A DNA stretch of 51,906 bases from Ruminococcus sp. (lineage in GTDB: Bacteria; Bacillota; Clostridia; Oscillospirales; Ruminococcaceae): contig JAFVCV010000048.1 of the NCBI GenBank assembly GCA_017478965.1, positions 1-51,906 of the forward strand, given 5' to 3'. A model generated the notes under the pieces. It did no database searches. It saw nothing but the letters and a program-made list of their open reading frames with translations, and had not been told where the DNA came from. How positions within the stretch are numbered: the stretch's first letter is position 1; each line of letters opens with the position of its first letter. A program made the position numbers and the translations under genes. Of the stretch, positions 16,552 through 25,562 are shown piece after piece.

Positions 16552-19233
16552 TCACACTGATCTTTCTCCACGGCCCCTTCTCTCAAAGCCAGGTCCGGCG
16601 CCAAGGACGGTATCCGGCTTTTTTCTCCGGGAATAGATCAGCCCTGAAAGCACAGGTACCAGGAAGGAGAAGCCCAGAGCTGTGCCAAGGCTGCGAAGGT
16701 CCGGCAGGGCGGCTGAGAACACATTTCTCAGAGCAGGCACATAAATACCTGCAAAGAGGGCAGCTGAGGACACTGCCACAGCAAAGAGCAGGAATGGATT
16801 TGAAAAATAAGGCACGGAGAAAAGAGTCTTTTCCTCGGACTTGCACTCGAAAACATGGATAAGCTGGCTCATGACAAGAGTTATCAGAGCGCCGGTCCTG
16901 GCCACGGAGAGAGAACAGCCGCTTTTGAGTATGCAGGTGAAGGTGCCAAGGGTGCAAATGCCAATAAGCAGGCCCCGTAGTATTATCCTCCAGAGAAGTC
17001 CGCCGCTGAAAAAGCTGTCCTCTTCCCGGCGTGGGCTGCGGCTCATCACATTGTCTTCGGAGGGTTCAAGCCCCAGGGCAACTGCTGGCAGGCTGTCGGT
17101 AACAAGATTTACCAGCAGTATCTGTGCCGGAAGCAGGACCATGGGAAGTCCCATCATTATACCGCCGAACATAGTAACTACCTCACCGATGTTGCAGCTT
17201 ATCATATAGCGGACAAATTTGCGGATATTATAATAGATGGTCCTGCCTTCCTCAACGGCTTTGACAAGAGTGGCGAAATCGTCATCCAGGAGGATAACGT
17301 CGGCAGCCTGCTTTGTGACCTCAGTGCCCTGGATACCCATGGAGACACCGATGTCGGCTTCTTTTACAGCCGGTGCGTCGTTGACACCGTCACCGGTCAT
17401 TGCGACCACATTTCCCCGGGACTTGAACGCCCTGACTATCCTGAGCTTATGGGCCGGGGTGACACGGGCAAAAACACGGCAGTTCGAGATGATGTCGCTG
17501 AGCTTTTCGTCGGTTAGCCTGTCAAGCTCGCTGCCGGTCAGGATAAGCCCGCTGTTTTTCATTATACCGACCTGTCTGGCAATGGCGCCTGCGGTGAGCT
17601 TATGGTCCCCGGTTATCATGACCGTGGTGATACCGGCCTTCTCACAGGCCCTGACAGCCTTGGCGGCCTCAGGTCTGGGCGGGTCCTGCATTGCCATCAG
17701 CCCTAAGAACACCGCCTGGCCGCCGGAAAGCTCCGAAAATGCCAGGACCCTCAGGCCCTCTCCTGCCAGGCTGTCCACTACCCTCAGCAGAGCCAGCTTT
17801 TCAGCTGCCGTAAAAGGCACCGGACCATCGTCACACAGCCGCAGTCCGCACTCCCCTGTGACCACTTCAGCGCTGCCTTTCTTGAAGGATACCTTTTGCC
17901 CCTTGTCATCCTGGCAGATCACTGTCATTGACCTTGATATGCTGTCGAAGGGTATCTCATCGACCCGTTTAAAGCCTGTGTTAACGCTGAGTATCCCGCA
18001 GCCTGCACAGAATACCGAGATAGCGCACTCTGTAGGATCGCCGCTGGCTCTGAACTTTTCCATGGGGACCTTTTTTCTTATAACTGAGGGGCGTGTCTCT
18101 TCGATAAGAGCGTTTGAGCACATGGCTCCGCAGATCAGCAGTTCCTTTACAGCCTTGCTGCCTGAGGACTTTACCTCGCTGCTTTTTAAGGCCCTGCCGG
18201 AGGAGTCTGTGAGCTTTACCACTGTCATTTTGTTCTGTGTCACCGTGCCTGTCTTGTCGGTGCAAATGACCGTAGCGCAGCCAAGAGTCTCCACGGAATG
18301 GAGCCTGTGGACCAGGGCGTTCCGCTTGAGCATCTTCCTGACAGCAAGGGCCAGAGCTATGGTCACAGCGGCAGGCAGACCCTCGGGGATAGCGGCTATG
18401 GCAATGGTTATGGCTGTCATGACCATATCCATCAGAGGCTCGCCTCTCAGAAGTCCGGCGGCGAAAACTATAAGGCAGATGACAATGCAGATGAGAGCTA
18501 AGGTGCGGCCCAGCTCGGAGAGCTTTTTCTGCAAAGGGGTAGGTCCTTCTTCAATATCCTCCAGCATCTTTGATACCTTGCCCATCTGGGTAAGGCGGCC
18601 AACTGCGGTAGTCTCCACGAGGGCGGTACCTTTAGTGACCACGGTGCCCATATAAACCATGTAATCGGCGCCTGGAGCGGACAGGTCCGTTTCCTCACGC
18701 CTCTGACGCTTAGCGGCCGGTTCGGCCTCGCCGGTAAGAAGGCTCTCATCGCAGCACAGCGACCGGCAGCTGATGATAAAACCGTCCGCCGGTACTCTGT
18801 CACCGGCCTCCAGGCGAAAAACGTCACCGCTTACCACTTCGGCTGCGGGGATAACTGCGGTCCTTCCGCTGCGGCAGACCCTGGCCGTGGGCGCTGTCAT
18901 TTCCTGGAGCCTTTCGATGGTCTTTTCACATCGGTATTCCTGGATAAAGCCCAGGAAGGAGTTTATTATGACCACTGCGATTATGGGCACGGCGTCGGTA
19001 TACCTGCCGAGAAGTACGCTGATAACAGTTGATATCAGCAATATCATGACCATGACGTCATGGAACTGATTGGCGAATATCTTCAGGGCGGTCTTCTTGC
19101 GCCGGGCGGAGCGTGTGTTGGGTCCATCTCTCTCAAGACGTTTTGCGGCCTCGGCAGCCGTAAGACCCGGCAGCTCGTTCCCGGAGCCAAGGACCGGGTC
19201 GGTGTCAAGCTTTTGTTCCATAATATTCAGCAT
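16552..19233 (-). CDS. SERCA-type (P-IIA) calcium-translocating P-type ATPase
   Basis: An 893-aa P-type ATPase that pumps Ca2+ out of the cell. Phosphorylation site DKTGT with Asp326, TGEA in the actuator domain (167-170), and hinge motif MTGDGVNDAPAVK. Ion-site residues match SERCA: PEGLPA in M4 (283-288), NIGEVV in M5 and NLVTDSLPA in M6, so calcium rather than Mg2+ or Na+/K+ is the best substrate call. About ten membrane helices, with the last four at the C terminus. There is no long regulatory extension. The start ATG at 19233 has AAAGGAT about 10 bases upstream; MEQKL, 4 codons later, is an alternative. No terminator is visible after the stop. Confidence 0.9.
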   Translation of the reverse strand: MLNIMEQKLDTDPVLGSGNELPGLTAAEAAKRLERDGPNTRSARRKKTALKIFANQFHDVMVMILLISTVISVLLGRYTDAVPIIAVVIINSFLGFIQEYRCEKTIERLQEMTAPTARVCRSGRTAVIPAAEVVSGDVFRLEAGDRVPADGFIISCRSLCCDESLLTGEAEPAAKRQRREETDLSAPGADYMVYMGTVVTKGTALVETTAVGRLTQMGKVSKMLEDIEEGPTPLQKKLSELGRTLALICIVICLIVFAAGLLRGEPLMDMVMTAITIAIAAIPEGLPAAVTIALALAVRKMLKRNALVHRLHSVETLGCATVICTDKTGTVTQNKMTVVKLTDSSGRALKSSEVKSSGSKAVKELLICGAMCSNALIEETRPSVIRKKVPMEKFRASGDPTECAISVFCAGCGILSVNTGFKRVDEIPFDSISRSMTVICQDDKGQKVSFKKGSAEVVTGECGLRLCDDGPVPFTAAEKLALLRVVDSLAGEGLRVLAFSELSGGQAVFLGLMAMQDPPRPEAAKAVRACEKAGITTVMITGDHKLTAGAIARQVGIMKNSGLILTGSELDRLTDEKLSDIISNCRVFARVTPAHKLRIVRAFKSRGNVVAMTGDGVNDAPAVKEADIGVSMGIQGTEVTKQAADVILLDDDFATLVKAVEEGRTIYYNIRKFVRYMISCNIGEVVTMFGGIMMGLPMVLLPAQILLVNLVTDSLPAVALGLEPSEDNVMSRSPRREEDSFFSGGLLWRIILRGLLIGICTLGTFTCILKSGCSLSVARTGALITLVMSQLIHVFECKSEEKTLFSVPYFSNPFLLFAVAVSSAALFAGIYVPALRNVFSAALPDLRSLGTALGFSFLVPVLSGLIYSRRKKPDTVLGAGPGFERRGRGERSV

Positions 19234-19348
19234 TTTTCATCAATCCTTTCGGTCTAGTGACTGTAGTTCCGTTTATATTCTATTCGCCGTGGACAGGATT
19301 ATGACTGAGGTAAAAGACAAAAAAAGTGCTGATATCAGGCTAAGGCTA

Positions 19349-19377
19349 TTGACATTTTTGAAAATATGTTTTATGAT
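19349..19377 (+). promoter_or_regulatory. Promoter of murT-gatD
   Basis: -35 TTGACA (19349-19354), 17-base spacer, -10 TATGAT (19372-19377). It lies about 70 bases before the murT ATG. Confidence 0.8.
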
Positions 19378-19448
19378 TAGATAGGTCTGTTATCAGAAAC
19401 AGCCGTAACAGATGATTATAAATGATGATTTGTCAGGAGCTGGATGAA

Positions 19449-20801
19449 ATGAGTCTGAAAAATACTTTGACCATATGGTTCGGTAAGCTGATGGTGAAGG
19501 TCCTTCATCTGCTTGGGAAGGACGCAGGAAATGCCCCGGGGCTGGTACTCTGGGAGCTGAACAAGGACTGTCTTAAAGCCTTCAGGGTGGACTGTCCCAT
19601 AATCGCCGTCACGGGCACCAACGGAAAGACCTCGGTCACAAACTATCTTAACCACATATTTGAGAGCACGGGCAGGAAGATAATCACCAACAAGCAGGGC
19701 AATAACCTTGACACAGGCATAACTTCCCTGCTGCTGAACAACTGCGATATGAAGGGCCGGGTAAAGGCGGATTATCTTGTGCTGGAGATCGACGAGAGCC
19801 ATGTGCCGGTGATCTTTTCAAAGCTGAAGCTGGAGACTCTGGTGCTGCTGAACTTTTTCAGGGACCAGCTGGACCGCAACGGCGAGGTGGAGACGCTGAT
19901 ATTAAAGGTGAAGAAATTTCTGGAGACCTTTGAGGGAAATGTGGTGCTGAACGCTGACGACCCTAATGTTTCAAGACTGGGCCTTGCCAATCCTGAGAAC
20001 AAGAACATTTACTATTTCTCGGTGGAGAAATACGCCGGTGCGACCGAAAAGCCCTATGAGGTCGGCGAGGGCAAGTTCTGCCCTATGTGCGGGGAGGAAC
20101 TGAGATACGACTACTATCAGTATTCTCATGTGGGCAGGTTCTGCTGCCCTAAATGCGGCTTTGGCAGGGTAAAGCCGTATGTGACTGCTGAAAATGTCAG
20201 GCTGGACGTTCCTTCGGTGACCTTCGGAGGAGAAGAGTATAAGATAAGCCATAACAGCATCTACTATGTTTACAATCTTTCGGCAGTATACGCTGCTGCA
20301 AGTCTTTATAAATTTGATAAAAAGGTCCTTCACGAGACTTTCGAGAAGTTCGAGGTCAATAACGGAAGGCTGGAGAAATTCAAGGTCGGCGGCAGTGATC
20401 TGCTGGTGAACCTTGCCAAGAACCCGGTGGGCGCCAACATGACCCTGAGGGTTATGAACGAGCACAAGGGCGAAAAGGAGCTGCTGTTCGTGCTGAATGA
20501 CAACCTGGCGGACGGGCATGACGTTTCGTGGATATGGGACATCAATTTCTCAGTATTCAGCGGCGTTACAAGGGTCGTTACCAGCGGTACAAGGGCCTAC
20601 GACATAGCCATAAGGATAAAATGTTCGGGATATGACCCGGACAGGATAGTGGTAAGGCCTGATTTGGACGACGCCATGAAGGAGTTTTTCAACACCAGGG
20701 GCAGCAAGTACGCTATCGCAAACTACACTGCCATACAGCCTACCAGGGCTGCTATCAAACGCTACAAAGCGGGACTGAAGGAGGGCGCATCAAATGGCTG
20801 A
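19449..20801 (+). CDS. murT: Lipid II isoglutaminyl synthase, Mur ligase subunit MurT
   Basis: A 450-aa MurT that, with GatD, amidates D-Glu of lipid II to D-isoGln using ATP and glutamine. Mur-ligase P-loop ITAVTGTNGKTSVTNYL-type motif (AVTGTNGKTS) near residue 55, NNLDTGI, DYLVLEIDESH and the DQLDRNGEVE motif. A four-Cys zinc ribbon (CPMCGEELRYDY ... CCPKCGFG) is inserted around 205-240, and the conserved C-terminal VLNDNLADGHDVSWIWD carries the catalytic Asp. The ATG at 19449 with AGGAG upstream gives the normal length; an open frame extends 9 codons further. It overlaps gatD by 8 bases. Confidence 0.95.
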   Translation: MSLKNTLTIWFGKLMVKVLHLLGKDAGNAPGLVLWELNKDCLKAFRVDCPIIAVTGTNGKTSVTNYLNHIFESTGRKIITNKQGNNLDTGITSLLLNNCDMKGRVKADYLVLEIDESHVPVIFSKLKLETLVLLNFFRDQLDRNGEVETLILKVKKFLETFEGNVVLNADDPNVSRLGLANPENKNIYYFSVEKYAGATEKPYEVGEGKFCPMCGEELRYDYYQYSHVGRFCCPKCGFGRVKPYVTAENVRLDVPSVTFGGEEYKISHNSIYYVYNLSAVYAAASLYKFDKKVLHETFEKFEVNNGRLEKFKVGGSDLLVNLAKNPVGANMTLRVMNEHKGEKELLFVLNDNLADGHDVSWIWDINFSVFSGVTRVVTSGTRAYDIAIRIKCSGYDPDRIVVRPDLDDAMKEFFNTRGSKYAIANYTAIQPTRAAIKRYKAGLKEGASNG

Positions 20802-21540
20802 GCTGAAAATTCTTCATATGTACCCCTCCATGCTGGACCTTTACGGCGACAGCGGGAACGTGGAGATACTCAGGTACAGGTGCCGCATGAGGGGCATAGA
20901 CACAACTGTGGTAAAACACGAACTGGGCGACAGGGACACGGACCTTTCCGGGGTGGACATCATCTACCTGGGGGGCGGCGCAGATTATGAGCAGCAGCTT
21001 TTAGCAGATGATCTGCTGGGGATGACGGACAAGATAAAGGCCGCTTACAAGGACGGGGTATATTTTCTGATGATATGCGGCGGATATCAGCTCATGGGCC
21101 AGTATTATAAGGACTCAAACGGCAAGAAGATACCGGGGCTGGGACTTTTTGACTACCACACCACGGCATCTACCAACAAGAGGGAAAGGTGTATAGGAAA
21201 TATCGTCATCGAGACTCAGCTTGGAGACAAGAGATATAAGGTCATAGGATTTGAGAACCACGGCGGCCAGACTACCAATGTAAAAACTCCCTTCGGCAGG
21301 GTACTGGCTGGAAACGGCAACGAATTCGGCAGCAGCTCGGAGGGCTACTCTGAGGAAAACGTTACAGCCACCTATCTGCACGGACCTTTGCTGTCAAAAA
21401 ACCCCAGGCTTGCCGATAAGATCATCGCCTACTGCATGACAAGAAAGACCGGTAAAGAATATGTTCCCGCACCGATAAACGACAAGCTGGAGACTGAATG
21501 CAGGAAGGTCCTGCTGGAAAGACTGCTGAAAAAGAAGTAG
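20794..21540 (+). CDS. gatD: Lipid II isoglutaminyl synthase, glutaminase subunit GatD
   Basis: A 248-aa class I glutamine amidotransferase of the CobB/CobQ type that feeds ammonia to MurT. Nucleophile Cys95 in FLMICGGYQLMG, and His196 in TATYLHGPLLSKNP. The N terminus (ILHMYPSMLDLYGDSGN) is characteristic of GatD. It overlaps murT by 8 bases (translational coupling) and is followed after 7 bases by a small unknown gene. The family's usual dyad is present, so the pair should be active. Confidence 0.95.
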   Translation: MAELKILHMYPSMLDLYGDSGNVEILRYRCRMRGIDTTVVKHELGDRDTDLSGVDIIYLGGGADYEQQLLADDLLGMTDKIKAAYKDGVYFLMICGGYQLMGQYYKDSNGKKIPGLGLFDYHTTASTNKRERCIGNIVIETQLGDKRYKVIGFENHGGQTTNVKTPFGRVLAGNGNEFGSSSEGYSEENVTATYLHGPLLSKNPRLADKIIAYCMTRKTGKEYVPAPINDKLETECRKVLLERLLKKK

Positions 21541-21547
21541 GTGGGAG

Positions 21548-21919
21548 ATGTTCGGGCTATTCAGAAAAAGATCCGGCGAGGACAGCTCACCGCTGAAAAA
21601 GCGCATAGATGAGCTGAAATGCCGGAAGATAAACTATGTGGATACGGATTTTGACGAGCTTTGCAGGGATATGGAAAAGGACCCGAAGTCGGTGATAAAG
21701 CTCAGACCTGTGAATTATTATGCGATAAAGAACAAGTACATCATGGGTATGCTCTATTCCTCAGAAGACCTGAGGGAGAACTACATCAGATTTCTGCATT
21801 TTGAGTCAGAAAGGCAGACAGGCAAGAGCGGGATATATGCCATTGATGACGAAACTGCTGTAAAAGTACTGGCAAAGGTCGGGGTAATGATCGACCTAAA
21901 AAAACTGAGAGAAGAATAA
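21548..21919 (+). CDS. Small protein of unknown function, third gene of the murT-gatD operon
   Basis: A 123-aa soluble protein that I do not recognise. It starts with MFGLFRKRSGEDSS, a short hydrophobic/basic N terminus that could touch the membrane. A charged helical segment (PLKKRIDELKCRKINYVD) and a mixed domain ending AVKVLAKVGVMIDLKKLREE follow. There is no enzyme motif. The ATG lies 7 bases after gatD with GTGGGAG at the gatD stop, and the terminator begins 3 bases after its stop, so it is certainly co-expressed with lipid II amidation genes. A role in that step is inference from position only. Confidence 0.7.
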   Translation: MFGLFRKRSGEDSSPLKKRIDELKCRKINYVDTDFDELCRDMEKDPKSVIKLRPVNYYAIKNKYIMGMLYSSEDLRENYIRFLHFESERQTGKSGIYAIDDETAVKVLAKVGVMIDLKKLREE

Positions 21920-21921
21920 AT

Positions 21922-21961
21922 AAACGGCCAGAGCGGCAAAAAAGCCGCTGTGGTCGTTTTT
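21922..21961. terminator. Bidirectional terminator between murT operon and ABC exporter
   Basis: A 16-base arm AAACGGCCAGAGCGGC pairs with GCCGCTGTGGTCGTTT (one mismatch, one wobble), loop AAAAAA. T-rich on the plus side and A-rich upstream, so it can serve both converging operons. Confidence 0.85.
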
Positions 21962-21965
21962 ACTG

Positions 21966-23729
21966 TCAATAACCGTCCGCTGCGAACTGAGAATTATAGA
22001 GCTCAGCGTAGAAACCGCCCTTGCTGATAAGCTCATCGTGAGTACCCTGTTCGACTATATGGCCGGATTTCATAACAATGATGCTGTCAGCCTCCTTGAT
22101 GGTCGAAAGACGGTGGGCGATGATGAAAGAGGTCCTGCCCTCCATCATTTTCGCAAAGGCCCGCTGGATTATCAGTTCTGTACGGGTATCTATGGAGGAG
22201 GTCGCCTCGTCAAGGATAAGCATTGGCGGCAGGGAAAGCATGACCCTGGCTATGCAAAGGAGCTGTTTCTGACCCTGGGAAAGGGTGCTGAAACTGTCGG
22301 ATATGACAGTATCATAGCCCTTCGGCAGTCGCTTTATAAAACCATGACAGTGGGCTGCCTTGGCAGCTCTGACCACCTCATCCTCAGAGGCATCAGGATC
22401 GGCGTAGCGGATATTGTCACGGATAGTGGCGGTCTTGAGCCAGGTCTCCTGGAGGACCATACCGTACATGGACCGCATGGAATCACGGGTACAATCCTTC
22501 ACGGGGCAGCCGCTTATCCTGATCTCTCCCCTGTCCGTGTCGTAAAACCTCATGAGAAGGTTTATCATGGTCGTCTTGCCGCAGCCTGTGGGGCCGACTA
22601 TGGCCGTTCGCTGTCCGGGTCTGACATCAAGAACAAAGTCCTCGATGAGACTGACCTGAGGGTCATAGCTGAAATAAACATGGTCCGCCGAAACAGTGCC
22701 GTCCACCTCAGTGAGGACCTTAGCGTCCGGACTGTCCGGGACCTCGGCAGTCTCCTCAATGAACTCGAACACTCTCGCCGCAGAAGCCAGGGCGCTCTGC
22801 AGCTCAGTGATAACGCCGGATATCTCGTTAAAGGGCTTGGTATACTGGTTGGCGTAGGTCAGGAAGCTGGAGAGGTTGCCCACAGTAAAGCCGCTGCCGC
22901 TGATGACGGACAGAGCGCCTATGATACCGACAGAGGTATAGACCAGGCCGTTTATGAAACGTGTGCAGGGATTGGTCAGCGACGAGAAAAAGATCGCCCT
23001 GACCCCCACGTCCTGTAACTTCTTATTGAGCACATCGAATTTCTCCTCGGCCTTCTGCTCATAGCTGAAAGCCTGGACCGTTTTCAGGTCCCCGGTGACT
23101 TCCTCCACCAGGCCTGTCATCTCACCCCGGACCACGGACTGAGCGTGGAAAAGATCGAAGGTGTTCTTCGCTATAAATCTTGCTACGAACAGCGAGAGGG
23201 GCGTCAGCACAACAACTATCAGCGAGATCCGGACGTTTATCGAGAGCATGAAGAAAAGAGTCCCGAAGATCGTACAGATACCGGTGAACAGCTGTGAAAA
23301 TCCCATGAGCAGGCCGTCAGATATCTGGTCAACATCGGTGATGATACGGCTTATGATATCGCCGTGAGAGTGTGAGTCGATATAGGAAAGAGGCAGAGCG
23401 CTTATCTTATCGAAGGCCTTTTTACGTATATCCCTGACAACATTGAAGGTTATCTTGTTTGTACACAGGGACATAGTCCACTGAGAAACTGCGGTGATGC
23501 CCACTACGACGCACAGCCTGACTATCAGCGGCCTCAGTGCCTCAAAGTCCACATTCTCCTTTCCGACGATCAGGTCTATCCCCTGCCCAACAAGTATGGG
23601 CGCATAGAGTGTAGAGACTACCGCTGCAAGTGCGAGTACCATGGATATGGCAAAAAGGTGCATATACGGTCCGGCATAGCTTAGGAGAGGTTTTAAAACA
23701 GGCTTATCAGCCTTTTTCTTTTCAGCCAA
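21966..23729 (-). CDS. Heterodimeric ABC exporter, catalytic-site subunit (TM288/BmrD-like)
   Basis: A 587-aa half-transporter: six membrane helices (about 20-320), then an ATPase domain. Walker A is GPTGCGKTT, Walker B MLILDEATSSID with the catalytic Glu, and the switch His is present in IAHRLST. Its signature is LSQGQ instead of LSGGQ, exactly the substitution expected in the subunit that faces a degenerate partner site. It starts at TTG (23727-23729) with an ideal AAGGAGGTGA, 8 bases inside the end of the upstream gene. It pairs with the next gene. The substrate is unknown; such pairs export drugs, lipids or peptides. Confidence 0.9.
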   Translation of the reverse strand: MAEKKKADKPVLKPLLSYAGPYMHLFAISMVLALAAVVSTLYAPILVGQGIDLIVGKENVDFEALRPLIVRLCVVVGITAVSQWTMSLCTNKITFNVVRDIRKKAFDKISALPLSYIDSHSHGDIISRIITDVDQISDGLLMGFSQLFTGICTIFGTLFFMLSINVRISLIVVVLTPLSLFVARFIAKNTFDLFHAQSVVRGEMTGLVEEVTGDLKTVQAFSYEQKAEEKFDVLNKKLQDVGVRAIFFSSLTNPCTRFINGLVYTSVGIIGALSVISGSGFTVGNLSSFLTYANQYTKPFNEISGVITELQSALASAARVFEFIEETAEVPDSPDAKVLTEVDGTVSADHVYFSYDPQVSLIEDFVLDVRPGQRTAIVGPTGCGKTTMINLLMRFYDTDRGEIRISGCPVKDCTRDSMRSMYGMVLQETWLKTATIRDNIRYADPDASEDEVVRAAKAAHCHGFIKRLPKGYDTVISDSFSTLSQGQKQLLCIARVMLSLPPMLILDEATSSIDTRTELIIQRAFAKMMEGRTSFIIAHRLSTIKEADSIIVMKSGHIVEQGTHDELISKGGFYAELYNSQFAADGY

Positions 23730-25461
23730 TCTCGCTCACCTCCTTCTCGGAAAGCTGGGAGAGACAGATCTCTCTATAGACCCCGCAGTCTGCAAAAAGC
23801 TGCTTATGGGTGCCTATGCCTGCTATCCTGCCATCGTCCATAACGATTATCCTGTCAACGTTTTTTATGGAGGATATCCTCTGAGAAACGATAAAAACAG
23901 TCATATCCTTACCAAGCTCGGAAATGGCCTTTCTCAGCCCTGCATCGGTGGCAAGGTCAAGGGCCGAAGCGGAATCGTCAAGGATAACTATTTCGGGATC
24001 GCCGACAAACGCCCTGGCTATAGTAAGGCGCTGTCTTTGTCCTCCGGAAAGGTTCTTGCCTTTTTGCTGTATCAGCTCGTCGAGCTTATCAGGCTTTTCC
24101 ATAACGAAATCATAGGCCTGAGCGATCTTCAGGGCGCTTATAATATCCTCATCAGATGCGCCGCTGTCCCTCCACCGCATATTCTCTCTGACGGTGCCCT
24201 TGAAAAGCACGGCCTTCTGGGGGACTATGCCGATCTTTCGTCGCAGCTGAGAGAAGGGGTATTCTCTGACGTCGATGCCGTTTACCAGTACACTGCCCTC
24301 AGAACAGTCATAAAACCTCGGTATCAGGTTGATGACAGAGCTTTTTCCGGAGCCTGTACCGCCGATAATGCCTATCTTCTCTCCTCTTGCGGCCTTAAAG
24401 CTTATATCCTCGAGGGAATACTCCCCAGAGCCTTGATATGAAAGATATACGCCTCTGAATTCTACTGCCGGGGCGAACTTATCCTCTGTGACGGGGCTGC
24501 TGCCGCTGTCGGATACTGAAGGCGATACCGCAAAGATATCGTTTATCCGGATAGCTGAGGCCTGCATCTTGGTGATGTTTGTGACAAGTATGGCCATAGC
24601 CAGGAGAGCTAAAAGTATCTGGTTCATGTAATTGACCAGGGCCATCAGCTCGCCCTGTGTCAGGCTGCCGTCAAAGACCAGGTCAGCGCCGCTGCGAATG
24701 ATGACGGCGATGGCCAGGTTCACGATGACGTAGGTCAGCGGGTTCATCAGTGCGCTTATCCTTCCGGCCATCATCTGCAAACGGTACAGCTCGTCGGTGT
24801 CCTCTGCGAACTCCTTCTGCTCGTCCTTCTGCCGGGAAAAAGCACGTATGACTCTGGCGCCGCTAAGGTTCTCCTCTGTCATAAGGCTGGCCTTGTCCAG
24901 GGTCTTCTGGATAGTTTTGTACCTTGGGATAGTAAGGCTCATGACCTTATATATCACAAAGGCTAGGCATGGTGCGATGACGAGAAAGATCAGTGTAGCC
25001 CTGACAGAGATGGTGAAGGCCATGATGATCGCACCAATAACGATGAACGGCGACCTCAGCAGCAGTCTCAGCAGTATGTTCACGCCGGACTGAGCGGTGT
25101 TTATGTCCGCCGTCATTCTTGTCACCAGGGTGCTGCTGCCTATACGGTCTATCTCCGCATAAGACAGACGGTCTATATGACGCAGCAGATCAGTCCTCAG
25201 AGCCGTCCCGAAGCCCACTGAGGCCCTGGCGGCAAAATACTGCGCCGTCAGCGAGCAGGCGAGTCCCAGAAGACCCAGCAGCACCATTATCCCGCCCATG
25301 CGGAAAACGAAGCCGGTGTCTTCATTTTTTACGCCTATGTCAACAATATTCGCCATGACTATAGGGACCGCCAGCTCAAAGCAGGCCTCGATGAGCTTGA
25401 ACAGCGGACCGATGACGCTTTCTTTCTTGTAGTTTTTCAGATATCGGAATAGTTTCAGCAT
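23722..25461 (-). CDS. Heterodimeric ABC exporter, degenerate-site subunit (TM287/BmrC-like)
   Basis: A 579-aa half-transporter with six membrane helices, then an ATPase domain with Walker A GGTGSGKSS and a canonical signature LSGGQRQRL. Walker B reads VILDDSASALD, so the catalytic Glu is Asp, and the switch His is Gln in IVSQRISS. This is the non-hydrolysing half of a TM287/288-type heterodimer. I start at ATG 25461 (GGGAG 7 bases upstream); the frame remains open a further 12 codons without a ribosome site. It is the first gene of the pair. No convincing promoter could be assigned in the 100 bases upstream. Confidence 0.9.
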   Translation of the reverse strand: MLKLFRYLKNYKKESVIGPLFKLIEACFELAVPIVMANIVDIGVKNEDTGFVFRMGGIMVLLGLLGLACSLTAQYFAARASVGFGTALRTDLLRHIDRLSYAEIDRIGSSTLVTRMTADINTAQSGVNILLRLLLRSPFIVIGAIIMAFTISVRATLIFLVIAPCLAFVIYKVMSLTIPRYKTIQKTLDKASLMTEENLSGARVIRAFSRQKDEQKEFAEDTDELYRLQMMAGRISALMNPLTYVIVNLAIAVIIRSGADLVFDGSLTQGELMALVNYMNQILLALLAMAILVTNITKMQASAIRINDIFAVSPSVSDSGSSPVTEDKFAPAVEFRGVYLSYQGSGEYSLEDISFKAARGEKIGIIGGTGSGKSSVINLIPRFYDCSEGSVLVNGIDVREYPFSQLRRKIGIVPQKAVLFKGTVRENMRWRDSGASDEDIISALKIAQAYDFVMEKPDKLDELIQQKGKNLSGGQRQRLTIARAFVGDPEIVILDDSASALDLATDAGLRKAISELGKDMTVFIVSQRISSIKNVDRIIVMDDGRIAGIGTHKQLFADCGVYREICLSQLSEKEVSEIG

Positions 25462-25523
25462 TTCTAAACTCCCAGCATATACCAAACTCTGCATCAAAGA
25501 TCGGTTTTTCCGGCAGAGTCAAA

Positions 25524-25558
25524 TATAATACGGCGGACAGCCGCAGGCTGCCCGTCGT
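25524..25558 (-). terminator. Probable terminator after ppk
   Basis: Arms of 13 bases (25530-25542 and 25546-25558) pair with one mismatch and one G-U, followed by TATTATATTT on the minus strand. It begins 4 bases after the ppk stop and overlaps the stop of the alternative ppk frame. Confidence 0.55.
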
Positions 25559-25562
25559 TAAT

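Noticed and set aside
17237-18655. A 472-codon open frame opposite the Ca2+ ATPase gene
   Set aside because: It is antisense to strong conserved motifs of the P-type ATPase, has low-complexity Ser/Thr-rich content and no ribosome site.
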